From the NCBI GenBank assembly GCA_963746175.1, contig CAVVAH010000004.1, forward strand, positions 1,116,001-1,180,000: a DNA stretch of 64,000 nucleotides. Direction: 5' to 3'. The notes under the pieces are model-generated. The model did not search any database. It was given only the letters and a program-made list of their open reading frames with translations, and was not told where the DNA came from. The translations under genes were made by a program, and so were the position numbers. Below are positions 24,811 to 33,445 of this stretch, piece by piece. Positions within the stretch are counted from its first letter, which is position 1, and each line of letters starts with the position of its first letter. Source of the DNA: CAVVAH01 sp963746175. Its GTDB lineage: Bacteria; Actinomycetota; Actinomycetes; JACCUZ01.

Positions 24811-24917
24811 GGTCGCGCGGGCCGCGCCAGCGCGGTCGCCAGCCGTCGCTCGGCCAGCAGCCGGACCGTACGCCGGCGCGCCGCCCGCTGCTCGCGGCGC
24901 ACGTCCCCGGGGCTCAC
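24726..24917 (-). CDS. possible small basic protein after the permease gene
   Basis: A 63-codon frame starting GTG at 24917, just after the permease stop (TGA at 24921-24919), beginning MSPGDVRREQRAARRRTVRL and rich in Arg and Ala. It overlaps the 3' end of the opposite acetyltransferase gene by 85 bases. The placement suggests translational coupling, and short Arg-rich frames of this look occur after other actinobacterial genes, but high GC makes such open frames common by chance. Confidence 0.25.
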   Translation of the reverse strand: MSPGDVRREQRAARRRTVRLLAERRLATALARPARPQAEAASTELVPLAYASISRTGRIPTDS

Positions 24918-24918
24918 C

Positions 24919-27603
24919 TCACGCCACCCTGCGCTCGAGGGGCAGCCGGGACCGCACGAGCAGCCACGACAGGGCGCCGGCGAGCAGCGGGATGCCGACC
25001 AGCACGATCAGCAGCCGGCCCCACGGGACGACGACGTCGAGCGAGTCCATCGCCCCGATCAGCGCCAGCGCCGGCACGAACCCGGCGGCGATCCCGAGAG
25101 CGGTGCCGAGCAGCGCGACGGTCAGCGCCTGGGCGGCGGCCAGCGACCGGCGTGCTCGCGGCGCCGCTCCGACGGCGGCGAGCGTCGCGTGGTCGGCGCG
25201 GGCGTCGGCCTGCGCCAGCCCGGTCGCGATACCGGCCGCACCCAGGGTGATGACCGCGGCACCGCCGATGAGCGCCAGCAGGCCGAGGCCGTACTGGCTG
25301 ACGTACCCGCGCTCGACGGTCAGGGAGCCGCTCGCCGAACGGGACGCCGTGAGGGACGCCGTGGCCGCCTCCTGCTGGTCCTGCGTGGGCAGGGTGCTGA
25401 AGTCGAGCAGCAGCGCGCCCGGCCGGACGGTGAGCCCGAGGGCCTTCGCTGCCCCGGCGCTGTAGACGAGGCCCGGCGCGGCGTCCTCGGTCGGCCGCAC
25501 GTACGTCGCGGGCAGCGTCACCGCCGTCGGCACCGCCTCGGTGCCGTCCTCGGACGACCGCTGCGACTCGTCCTTCGTGACGACGTCGAACGTGACGTGC
25601 CCGTCGGTGACCACGCCCCGCTGGGTGATCACGACACCGCCGTCAGCGAGCGTCCGCACCGCGGCGGCCGACGCCGACCCGACGAGCTCTCGTAGCGTCG
25701 CCGCGTCGCCGACCGGCGTCCCGTTGAAGCCACCGCCGCCGTAGAAGCCGTCGGCAGAGTGCAGGTTCACGTAGCCACAGAACTCGTCGAAGCAGTTGTC
25801 GTCTGTCACGTCCACGACAGAGGACGTGAACGGCGGGAGCGACCCACGGATCGTTGCTTCGGTGTCCGACGCGTCGAGCACCGCGTGCGTCCAGGTCTGG
25901 CTGGCCGGGTGGTACTGGTCGTCGATGAGGTTCACCAGGCCGTGCCCGGCGGGCAGGGACGGCTGGTAGGTCTCACGGTCGTGCGCGTCCATCGACGTGA
26001 CGTAGAGCAGCAGCGCCGTCGAGCCGGTCACCGCAGTGAGGACCGCGGCCATGGCCGGGGCCGACCGCCCGCGGTGCCGGGCGGCGTCCCGCAGCGCCAG
26101 CCGCGCGGTCAGCGGGAACGGCCCCGACAGCCGGCCGGCAAGACCCACGACCGCCGGGCTCGTGACGATGAGGCCGATCTGCGCGAGCGCGGCCCCGCCG
26201 GCGATGAGCCCGACGACCAGCGCGGTGCGGCCGCTGTTCATCGGGTTGATGCCGGTCGTGAGCGCGAGCGCCATCACGCTGCCGAGGGCCGCGGCGCCGA
26301 TGCCGACGACGGTGATCGCCAGGCCGATCGCCGGCACCTTCTTCGGCGTCCGCACCTGGCCGCGACGGCCGGTGAGCGCCACGACCGGGTCCTGCCGCGA
26401 GGCCGTGCGCGCCGGCAGCACCGCGGCCAGCACGCCGGTCACCAGCCCGACGGCCGCGATCGCGAGCAGCTCGAGCGGCCGGACGTCGAAGCGCCCGAAG
26501 TCGGCGTCGGCCAGCCGCACGAGCAGCGGCCGGGCCAGCGCGGCCACGACCAGCCCTCCGGTCGTACCGAGGACGGCTCCGACGAGACCGAGCACGACGC
26601 CGCCGGCCAGCACGATCCGCCGTACGTCGGATCGCGAGCCGCCACTCGCCGCCACCAGACCCAGCGACCGGGCCGACCGTCGCGCCCCCACGGCGAACGC
26701 CGCTCCCGCGAGCAGCGTCACCTCGAGCGCGGCGAGCACCACGACCACCGACACGAGCAGCACGAGGATCACCACGCCGGAGCCGAACCCGGGCTGCTGC
26801 TGCGCCTGCTCGAGGAACGGCACCGCGGAGTCGGCCGGCGGGTGCAGCACGACGTCGCGCGAGTAGACCAGCGCGCCGGCGGCGTTCAGCGCGAGCACCT
26901 GGCGCCAGGTGAGGTCCGACAGCCCGACGACGTAGTACGACGGGGTGCCGGCCTCGATGGCGCCGGACCGGGTGAGCGCGCCGGGCGGCGCCCAGAACGT
27001 CTCGTACCCGGGGGAGCCGACCTGGTCGTAGACACCCGTCACGGTCACGGTGCGCGCGGGGTCGGTGAGCCGCACCCGGTCGCCGACTCCGACGCCGAGG
27101 TGGTCGAGGAGGTGGCTGGTGACCGCGACCTGCGCGGCACCGCGCGGCGCGTGACCGCTCACGTGCCGGAACCGCCCGGTGAAGACCGGCGAGCCGACCC
27201 GGACCTCGTTCCAGTCCGCGCTGCCGACGCCCGCCTGGGTCTCGGTCTCGACGCCGCCGGTGCGGGCGGTCAGCAGCCGGGCCCCTGCGGGCAGCAGGCT
27301 GCGCAGCTCGGTCGTCGGGTCGCCGTCGGGCGGCGGGCCGTCGGAGTACCACCCGTCGTCCGGGTCGGGCGCCTGCAGGATGCGGCCACCTTGCGGCTCG
27401 ACCCGCGCGTCGGCCCGGCCGAGGGTGCGGGCGACCTTCTCCGTCGGCTCGAGCTGCGCCGACCGGGACAGCACGTCGACGGCGGTCATCGTGAGCACCG
27501 GCAGCGCGATCATCACCACGACGAGAGTGCTGCGACCCCGGGCCCGCAGCGCGTCCCGCCGGGCGATCCGCAGGGCGGGTCGCCAGCGGTTCGGGAACCT
27601 CAT
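24919..27603 (-). CDS. FtsX-type ABC transporter permease
   Basis: An 894-residue permease with two FtsX domains. An N-terminal helix (about 24-44), a large extracytoplasmic domain (about 45-290), three helices near 295-430, a second set around 470-560, another outside domain (about 580-790) and three final helices to 894. This is the MacB/LolCE-like mechanotransmission architecture, used to move peptides or lipids or to act on cell-wall enzymes. The ATG overlaps the ATPase gene stop (ATGA). PadR, ATPase and permease form one operon, a common antibiotic- or peptide-responsive unit in actinomycetes. Confidence 0.88.
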   Translation of the reverse strand: MRFPNRWRPALRIARRDALRARGRSTLVVVMIALPVLTMTAVDVLSRSAQLEPTEKVARTLGRADARVEPQGGRILQAPDPDDGWYSDGPPPDGDPTTELRSLLPAGARLLTARTGGVETETQAGVGSADWNEVRVGSPVFTGRFRHVSGHAPRGAAQVAVTSHLLDHLGVGVGDRVRLTDPARTVTVTGVYDQVGSPGYETFWAPPGALTRSGAIEAGTPSYYVVGLSDLTWRQVLALNAAGALVYSRDVVLHPPADSAVPFLEQAQQQPGFGSGVVILVLLVSVVVVLAALEVTLLAGAAFAVGARRSARSLGLVAASGGSRSDVRRIVLAGGVVLGLVGAVLGTTGGLVVAALARPLLVRLADADFGRFDVRPLELLAIAAVGLVTGVLAAVLPARTASRQDPVVALTGRRGQVRTPKKVPAIGLAITVVGIGAAALGSVMALALTTGINPMNSGRTALVVGLIAGGAALAQIGLIVTSPAVVGLAGRLSGPFPLTARLALRDAARHRGRSAPAMAAVLTAVTGSTALLLYVTSMDAHDRETYQPSLPAGHGLVNLIDDQYHPASQTWTHAVLDASDTEATIRGSLPPFTSSVVDVTDDNCFDEFCGYVNLHSADGFYGGGGFNGTPVGDAATLRELVGSASAAAVRTLADGGVVITQRGVVTDGHVTFDVVTKDESQRSSEDGTEAVPTAVTLPATYVRPTEDAAPGLVYSAGAAKALGLTVRPGALLLDFSTLPTQDQQEAATASLTASRSASGSLTVERGYVSQYGLGLLALIGGAAVITLGAAGIATGLAQADARADHATLAAVGAAPRARRSLAAAQALTVALLGTALGIAAGFVPALALIGAMDSLDVVVPWGRLLIVLVGIPLLAGALSWLLVRSRLPLERRVA

Positions 27604-28340
27604 CGCGACTCGCTCGGCAGCAGCGTCTCGACGTCGACCAGCGGAGCGGTCTCGTCGACCACGATGCCGTCGCGGAGGAACACGACCCGGTCCGCCCAGC
27701 CGGCGTGCCGCGCCTCGTGCGTGACCAGCACGCCGGACGCCCCGGCGTCGCACCGCGCGCGGAGCAGCCGCAGCACGGCCTCGCCCGTCTCGGTGTCGAG
27801 GGCGCCGGTCGGCTCGTCGGCGAGGACGAGGCGGCGGTCGCCGACGAGGGCCCGGGCGATCGCCACCCGCTGCTGCTGGCCGCCCGACATGTCGTCGGGG
27901 AACCGGTCCGACAGGTCGGCGATCCCGACCTCGGCGAGCGCCGCCTCGGCCAGCCGGCGCGCCTGACGTACGCCGTCACCGTCGAGCTCGCGGGGGAGCA
28001 TGACGTTCTCCGCGGCGGTCAGGGCCGGGATGAGGTTGAAGTCCTGGAACACGTAGCCGATCGACCGCCGCCGCAGCGCCGCCAGGGCCGACCGTGAGAG
28101 CGACCCCAGCTCGGTGCCCTCGACGAGGACCGCTCCGGTGGTGGGGGAGTCCAGCCCGCCGGCGCAGGTGAGCAGCGTCGACTTGCCGGAGCCGGACGGC
28201 CCCATCACCGCCACCAGCTCGCCGGCGGCCACCCGCAGGTCCACCCCGCGCAGCGCGTGCACCTCGGACTCGCCGTGCCCGTGCACCCTCGTCAGGCCCC
28301 GCAGCTCGAGCACCGGCCCCGGGGCCGTCGCGGCGGTCAT
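27600..28340 (-). CDS. ABC transporter ATP-binding protein (LolD/MacB type)
   Basis: A 246-residue ATPase with Walker A GPSGSGKST (about 47-55), Q-loop region YVFQDFNLIPALTAAENV, signature MSGGQQQRV, and Walker B RRLVLADEPTGALDTE. The LADEPTGALD Walker B with downstream D-loop is typical of LolD/FtsE-class ATPases that pair with FtsX permeases. It overlaps both the PadR gene upstream and the permease downstream by 4 bases, so all three are translationally coupled. Confidence 0.94.
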   Translation of the reverse strand: MTAATAPGPVLELRGLTRVHGHGESEVHALRGVDLRVAAGELVAVMGPSGSGKSTLLTCAGGLDSPTTGAVLVEGTELGSLSRSALAALRRRSIGYVFQDFNLIPALTAAENVMLPRELDGDGVRQARRLAEAALAEVGIADLSDRFPDDMSGGQQQRVAIARALVGDRRLVLADEPTGALDTETGEAVLRLLRARCDAGASGVLVTHEARHAGWADRVVFLRDGIVVDETAPLVDVETLLPSESR

Positions 28341-28927
28341 CGCCGTACCGCCTTCTCGTCGGGAGCCGGCACGATGGCGGGCGGCGACGTGGGGGACCGG
28401 TCGGCGGCCGCGCGCGCCAATCGCGCCTCGCAGTGGTCGAGCCAGCGGACCTCGGCCTCGGCGGCGAAGACCAGCGAGTCGAGGACGAGCAGCCAGGCGA
28501 GGTCCTGCCGGGTGCCGCCCTCGGCAGCGCGGACCTTGAGCCGGGTGTAGTCCTGCAGGGCGCGGACGGTCGCGGACCGCTGGCCCTGGACCACGGCGCG
28601 GACGTCGACGCCCGGCACGGTGACCGCCATCGCGAGCTTGATGGCGAGCTCGTCGCGGGGCGGGCTGGTCCGGCTCACCGGCGTGCTGAACCAGGTGACC
28701 ACCTCGGCCCGCCCGGCCTCGGTGATCCGGTAGACGGCGTGCCCGTCGCCGTCGTCGCCGGCCGGCTCGACCAGGCCGTCGCGCTCCAGGCGGGCCAGCG
28801 TCGTGTAGACCTGCCCGACGTTGAGCGGCCAGGTCGCCCCCGTGCGGTTCTCGAACTCGGCGCGCAGCTGGTAGCCGTACATCGGCCCCTGCTCGAGCAG
28901 GGCCAGCAGGCCTTGGCGGATGGACAT
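28337..28927 (-). CDS. PadR-family transcriptional regulator
   Basis: A 196-residue regulator with an N-terminal winged helix (MSIRQGLLALLEQGPMYGYQL, VYTTLARLERDGLV) and a C-terminal helical dimerisation domain of the Vir_act_alpha_C type (about 90-180). PadR proteins usually repress their own operon and an exporter and respond to small molecules. It is the first gene of the operon. A strongly AT-rich direct-repeat region at 28962-28997 is the likely operator. Confidence 0.9.
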   Translation of the reverse strand: MSIRQGLLALLEQGPMYGYQLRAEFENRTGATWPLNVGQVYTTLARLERDGLVEPAGDDGDGHAVYRITEAGRAEVVTWFSTPVSRTSPPRDELAIKLAMAVTVPGVDVRAVVQGQRSATVRALQDYTRLKVRAAEGGTRQDLAWLLVLDSLVFAAEAEVRWLDHCEARLARAAADRSPTSPPAIVPAPDEKAVRR

Positions 28928-28961
28928 CGGCGGGGACCCCCGAGAGTGCGGTCGGCGTACC

Positions 28962-28997
28962 TACCCGGTACTGGATACCGAGTATGTATACCCGGTA
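28962..28997. promoter_or_regulatory. probable PadR operator/promoter
   Basis: TACCCGGTA occurs twice in direct orientation (28962-28970 and 28989-28997) around an AT-rich centre with GGATACCGAGTATGTATAC. This is the least GC-rich spot in the neighbourhood and lies 35-70 bases upstream of padR, facing the SpoIIE-type gene on the other side. It fits autoregulation, but the exact binding unit is not determined. Confidence 0.5.
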
Positions 28998-29090
28998 GGG
29001 GACCGTCGGTCAAGGTCGTCGCCCCGCACCCGACGCGCCCGGGCCGATCGGTGGATCGCCACCGGACCCGCAGCCGGTCACAATGCGGGC

Positions 29091-32000
29091 GTGCCAGAGT
29101 GGACTGTTCGGGACGAGCCGGACGCCGTGCCGCGGGTGCGCCACGAGCTGGGGGCCGCCCTGCGGGCGAGCGCGCTGCCGCCGGGGATCGTCTGGGACAC
29201 CGAGGTGGTGGCCTCGGAGCTGCTGAGCAACGCCCTGCTGCACGGACTGCCGCCGATCTCGGTGCGAGTGGCCGTGGCGGGCGGCCTGGTGCGGGTCGAG
29301 GTCGAGGACCGGTCCTCGGTGGCGCCGCTGCGGGCCCGGTCCGGGCCGGACGCGATGACCGGCCGCGGGATCGGGCTCGTGACCGCGCTGGCCGTGAGCT
29401 GGGGGGTGCACCGGCTCCCGGACGGCAAGGTCGTCTGGGCCGACCTGCGGTGCCCCGGGGCCGGACCGGCTGCCGCACCCGGCGTCGTCCGTGCCGACGA
29501 CCCGGACGTCGACGAGGTGCTCGCGGCCTGGACCGACCTCACGCCGGTCGGCGGGGAGACACCGGTCACGGTGGCGCTGGGAGACGTCCCCACCGAGCTG
29601 CTGCTGGCGGCGAAGGCGCACGTGGACAACGTGGTCCGGGAGCTCACCCTGGCCGAGGCCGGGGCGGCGTCGGGCAGCACGGCAGCCGTGTCGCCGGAGC
29701 TGTCCCGCCTCATCCGCACGGTCACCACCCGGTTCGCCGAGGCTCGCCGCGCGATCAAGGCGCAGGCCCTGGAGTCCGCGGCCGCCGGCCGGGAGCGCAC
29801 CGAGCTGGTCCTGCGGCTGGCACCGTCGGCCGGCGCGGCGGGGCAGGAGTACCTCGCCGCCCTGGACGAGGTGGACGCCTACGCGCGCGCTGCCCGGCTG
29901 CTGACGCTGGAGAGCGCCCCCGAGCACCGGGCCTTCCGGCGCTGGTACGTCACGTCGCTGGTGCAGCAGCTGGCGGCGGCGGCGGGTGGGGCGCCGCCCA
30001 CCACGCCGGCCACCTTCGAGCGCTACCTCCTGGACGAGCTCGGCGTGGTCGCGACCGCCAAGCGGCTGGCCGACCGGGCGGCCCGGCTCCAGGCCGTGAC
30101 TGCCGCGCTGGCGGGGACGGGCAGCCTGGCCGAGGTCGCCCAGGTCGTCGTGTCCGAAGGCGTGACGGCGCTCGAGGCCTCGGGCGGCGTGCTCGTCCTG
30201 CCCGGGGCGTCCGGGGGGCTGAGCGTGCCCGGCGCGGTCGGCTACGAGGACGTGCTCGTCGACCAGATCCGTGCCGAGCCGCGGGACGCCAAGCTGCCGG
30301 CCGCCGTCGCCCTGACCACCGGCAGCGCGGTGTGGCTGGAGTCCCGGGAGGACCGGGACGCCGAGTTCCCCGAGCTGATCGGCCTGGAGCCGGGCACGGT
30401 CTCCATGTGCGCGGTCCCCCTGCACATGGGCGACCGGGTGCTCGGGGCGCTGCGGTTCAGCTTCGAGGTCGCCCGCCTGTTCGACGCCGACGAGCGGGCC
30501 TTCGTCGAGGCGCTGGCAGCCCAGACCGCCCTCGCCGTGGAACGCAGCCAGCTGCGCGAGGCCGAGCGGGCGTCGCGGTCGGTCGCCGAGTCCGCGGCGG
30601 AGCGGCTCGCCCGGCTCTACCGCGTCTCGGCCACCCTGGCCGGCGCCAGCACGCTGGCGGACGTCGGGACCGCCGTCGTGACCGAGGCGACCCTGGCGGT
30701 GGACGCGGTCCTGTGCTCGCTGAGCGTCCTCCACGGCGAGACGATGCACCTCGTCGCCCTCAGCGGGGGCACCGCCGGCGCGCAGACGGACTGGCAGACC
30801 TTCCCGCTGTCGGCGGACCTCCCGGCGAGCGAGGCGGTGCGCACCGGACAACCCGTGGTCCTGCCGGACCGGGCCGCGACCGAGCGCCGGTTCCCTGCTC
30901 TGGTCGGCTACATCGGCGGCGACGGCGCGAGCATCAGCGTCCCGGTCAGGGCCGGCGGCCGTGCTCTGGGAGCCCTGTCGCTCCGCTTCGACGTGGGCCA
31001 CGAGGTGGACGCCGGCGAGATCGACCTGCTGCTGTCCGTCGCCCAGCAGTGCGGCGTCGCCCTGGAGCGCGCCCGCCTGTTCGCCGCCGAGCGCGCGGCC
31101 GGCGACCGGTCGGCCTTCCTCGCCGAGGCGATCGCCGTCCTGGGCTCCTCCCTCGACCCGTCGGTCACGATGCGCGGCCTGACCGAGGCACTCGTCCCGC
31201 GGCTGGGCGACTGGGCGGTGGCCTACCGCCAGGTGGACCGTCGGGTGGAGGCCGTGTCCGTCTCGCACCGGGACCCGGCCGCGGCGGCAGCCATGCTCGA
31301 GCTGGCGCAGCAGAACCCGATCGACCCGGACGCGGAGGGCGGCGTCGCCGAGGTGCTCCGGACCGGCCGGAGCCTCCGGTACGCCGACGTGCCGCAGCAG
31401 CTGCGCGACCGGGTGGCCGAGAAGGTGACCGACCCGGCAGCGGCAGCTGCGATCACGCCCTCGACCGGGCTGGCGGTTCCGCTGGTCGCCCACGGGGAGG
31501 TCCTCGGCGCGCTGGTGCTGGCGAGGACGACCGGCGCGGCGTTCTCGGCCGAGGACCTCGCGCTCGTCGAGGAGCTCGCCGGCCGCGCCGCTGTCGCCGT
31601 CGACAACTCGCAGGCCTACCTCCGCGAGCGGGACGCCGCCCTCACCCTGCAGCGCACCCTGCTGCCGCAGCGGCTGCCGCTGGTCCCCGGGGTCTCGTTC
31701 GCCTGGCGGTACCTGCCGGGTGCCGCCGGCACGCACGTGGGCGGCGACTGGTACGACGTGATCCCGCTCGAGGACGGCCGGGTCGGCCTCGTCATCGGTG
31801 ACGTCATGGGTCGCGGTGTCCAGGCCGCCGCGGTGATGGGCCAGCTGCGGGCGACCGCCCGGGCGCACGCCGCCACCGAGGTCGCGCCGTCCGAGGTGCT
31901 CCGGCGGCTCGACAACGCCGTGACCCGGCTCGAGCAGGACCAGATCACGACCATGCTCTACTGCCTGCTCGACCCGGCGACGCGCTCCTTGACGGTCGCC

Positions 32001-32324
32001 ACCGCCGGCCACCTGCCGCCGCTGGTCGTCGACGGGACGGCGCACTACCTCGACGTCGTGCCCGGGCCGCCGCTCGGTGCTGGCGGGGGCGCCTACCCCG
32101 AGCTCCAGGTGGTGCTGCCGCCCCGCGCGATGCTGCTCCTCTACACCGACGGCCTCGTCGAGGACCGCGGGCTCCCGGTCGACCACGGGCTGGCCGCCCT
32201 GAGCCGGGCGGCCGGCTCCGCCACGACGCCGGAGGAGCTGTGCCAGGTGGCCCTCGCCGCACTCGGCCGCGACACCCAGCACGACGACGACACCGCCGTC
32301 CTCGCCGTGGCGCTGGACGACTGA
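29091..32324 (+). CDS. multidomain RsbW-kinase/GAF/SpoIIE phosphatase signalling protein
   Basis: A 1077-residue cytoplasmic switch. Residues about 10-125 are a GHKL anti-sigma-type ATPase (SELLSNALLHG, GRGIGLVTALAVSWG). About 135-325 is a helical linker. Three GAF domains follow near 333-490, 507-660 and 667-840. About 847-1075 is a SpoIIE/PP2C phosphatase with GGDWYDVIPL, VIGDVMGRG, TMLYCLLDP, ATAGHLPPLVV, LLLYTDGLVE and QHDDDTAVLAV metal-site motifs. Such proteins set the phosphorylation of a STAS-domain protein in response to ligand; having both kinase and phosphatase in one chain allows two-way control. The GTG at 29091 is the first start preceding the ATPase fold. Confidence 0.9.
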   Translation: MPEWTVRDEPDAVPRVRHELGAALRASALPPGIVWDTEVVASELLSNALLHGLPPISVRVAVAGGLVRVEVEDRSSVAPLRARSGPDAMTGRGIGLVTALAVSWGVHRLPDGKVVWADLRCPGAGPAAAPGVVRADDPDVDEVLAAWTDLTPVGGETPVTVALGDVPTELLLAAKAHVDNVVRELTLAEAGAASGSTAAVSPELSRLIRTVTTRFAEARRAIKAQALESAAAGRERTELVLRLAPSAGAAGQEYLAALDEVDAYARAARLLTLESAPEHRAFRRWYVTSLVQQLAAAAGGAPPTTPATFERYLLDELGVVATAKRLADRAARLQAVTAALAGTGSLAEVAQVVVSEGVTALEASGGVLVLPGASGGLSVPGAVGYEDVLVDQIRAEPRDAKLPAAVALTTGSAVWLESREDRDAEFPELIGLEPGTVSMCAVPLHMGDRVLGALRFSFEVARLFDADERAFVEALAAQTALAVERSQLREAERASRSVAESAAERLARLYRVSATLAGASTLADVGTAVVTEATLAVDAVLCSLSVLHGETMHLVALSGGTAGAQTDWQTFPLSADLPASEAVRTGQPVVLPDRAATERRFPALVGYIGGDGASISVPVRAGGRALGALSLRFDVGHEVDAGEIDLLLSVAQQCGVALERARLFAAERAAGDRSAFLAEAIAVLGSSLDPSVTMRGLTEALVPRLGDWAVAYRQVDRRVEAVSVSHRDPAAAAAMLELAQQNPIDPDAEGGVAEVLRTGRSLRYADVPQQLRDRVAEKVTDPAAAAAITPSTGLAVPLVAHGEVLGALVLARTTGAAFSAEDLALVEELAGRAAVAVDNSQAYLRERDAALTLQRTLLPQRLPLVPGVSFAWRYLPGAAGTHVGGDWYDVIPLEDGRVGLVIGDVMGRGVQAAAVMGQLRATARAHAATEVAPSEVLRRLDNAVTRLEQDQITTMLYCLLDPATRSLTVATAGHLPPLVVDGTAHYLDVVPGPPLGAGGGAYPELQVVLPPRAMLLLYTDGLVEDRGLPVDHGLAALSRAAGSATTPEELCQVALAALGRDTQHDDDTAVLAVALDD

Positions 32325-32342
32325 GGGCACACCCGCGGCGGG

Positions 32343-33320
32343 TCAGGTTCTCAGCAGAACCTTGCCCACGTGGCTGCTGGCCTCGACCACCCGGTGCGCC
32401 TCCGCGGCGTCGGCCATCGGGAGCACCCGGTCGACGACCGGCCGCACCCGGCCGGCCTCGAGGTGCGGCCAGACGTGCTCGCGCACCGACGCCACCACGG
32501 CCGCCTTCTCCGCGGGCGGCCTGGCCCGCAGGCCGGTGGAGAGCACGGCGCCGCGGCGGGCCATCAGCTTGCCCAGGTCGAGCTCGGCGCGGGTGCCGCC
32601 CTGCAGGCCGATGTTGGCGATCCGGCCGTTGGTGGCGAGCACGTCGAGGTTGCGGTCCAGGTACTTCGCGCCGATGGTGTCGAGCACCACGTCGGCGCCG
32701 TGTCCGTCCGTCGCCGCCCGGACCACCTCGACGAAGTCCTGCTCCCGGTAGTGCACGAGGATCTCGGCACCCAGCTCGTGGCAGCGCGCCAGCTTGTCCG
32801 CCGACCCGGCGGTCACCGCGACCCGGGCGCCGGCGGTGACCGCGAGCTGGATGGCCATCGTGCCGATGCCGGACGACCCGCCGTGCACGAGCAGGGTCTC
32901 GCCCGGCCGGAGGCCGGCCAGCATGAACACGTTGGACCACACCGTGCAGGTCACCTCGGGCAGGGCTGCCGCGTCGACCAGCCCGACGCCCGCCGGCACC
33001 GGGAGCAGCTGGCCGGCCGGGACCGCGACCTGCTCGGCGTACCCGCCGCCGGTGACCAGCGCGCAGACCTCTTCGCCCACCGACCAGCCGGACACGTCCT
33101 CGCCCAGCGCCGTCACCCGGCCGGAGCACTCCAGCCCGAGGTACGGCGAGGTGCCGGGCGGCGGGTCGTAGTGGCCCTGCCGCTGGAGCAGGTCCGCCCG
33201 GTTGACGGCGCTGGCCGCCACCGCGACCAGGACCTCGCCGGGCGCGGGGACCGGGTCGTCGACCTCCCGCCACTCGAGGACCTCGGGTCCGCCCGGACGG
33301 GTCACGACGACGGCGCGCAT
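32343..33320 (-). CDS. NAD(P)H-quinone oxidoreductase, zeta-crystallin type
   Basis: A 325-residue zinc-free MDR-family reductase. The N-terminal GroES-like part (ASAVNRADLLQRQGHYDPPPG at about 36-56) and the nucleotide-binding part with LVHGGSSGIGTMAIQLA (about 142-158) and DVVLDTIGAKYL identify the PIG3/Qor group. It probably reduces quinones or enones with NADPH. The ATG at 33320 matches the family N-terminus MRAVVVTRPGGPEVL. It converges with the SpoIIE-type gene with 18 bases between. Confidence 0.9.
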   Translation of the reverse strand: MRAVVVTRPGGPEVLEWREVDDPVPAPGEVLVAVAASAVNRADLLQRQGHYDPPPGTSPYLGLECSGRVTALGEDVSGWSVGEEVCALVTGGGYAEQVAVPAGQLLPVPAGVGLVDAAALPEVTCTVWSNVFMLAGLRPGETLLVHGGSSGIGTMAIQLAVTAGARVAVTAGSADKLARCHELGAEILVHYREQDFVEVVRAATDGHGADVVLDTIGAKYLDRNLDVLATNGRIANIGLQGGTRAELDLGKLMARRGAVLSTGLRARPPAEKAAVVASVREHVWPHLEAGRVRPVVDRVLPMADAAEAHRVVEASSHVGKVLLRT

Positions 33321-33445
33321 GGTGCCCCACCCTAGGCAATTCCACTCAGACCGACTCACCTGCCGAACCTCAAGAAAGTGCCAAGGGCGTCCGAAGGAGT
33401 CCTGTCGGCCATCTCGATTTCCTCAGGCTCGGTGGAGGGTCATCC

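Noticed and set aside
29010..32330. Open minus-strand frame of over 1100 codons opposite the kinase/phosphatase gene
   Set aside because: It is the antisense shadow of a GC-rich gene; composition is Arg/Pro/Gly/Asp repetitive with no domain, while the plus strand encodes a clear multidomain protein.
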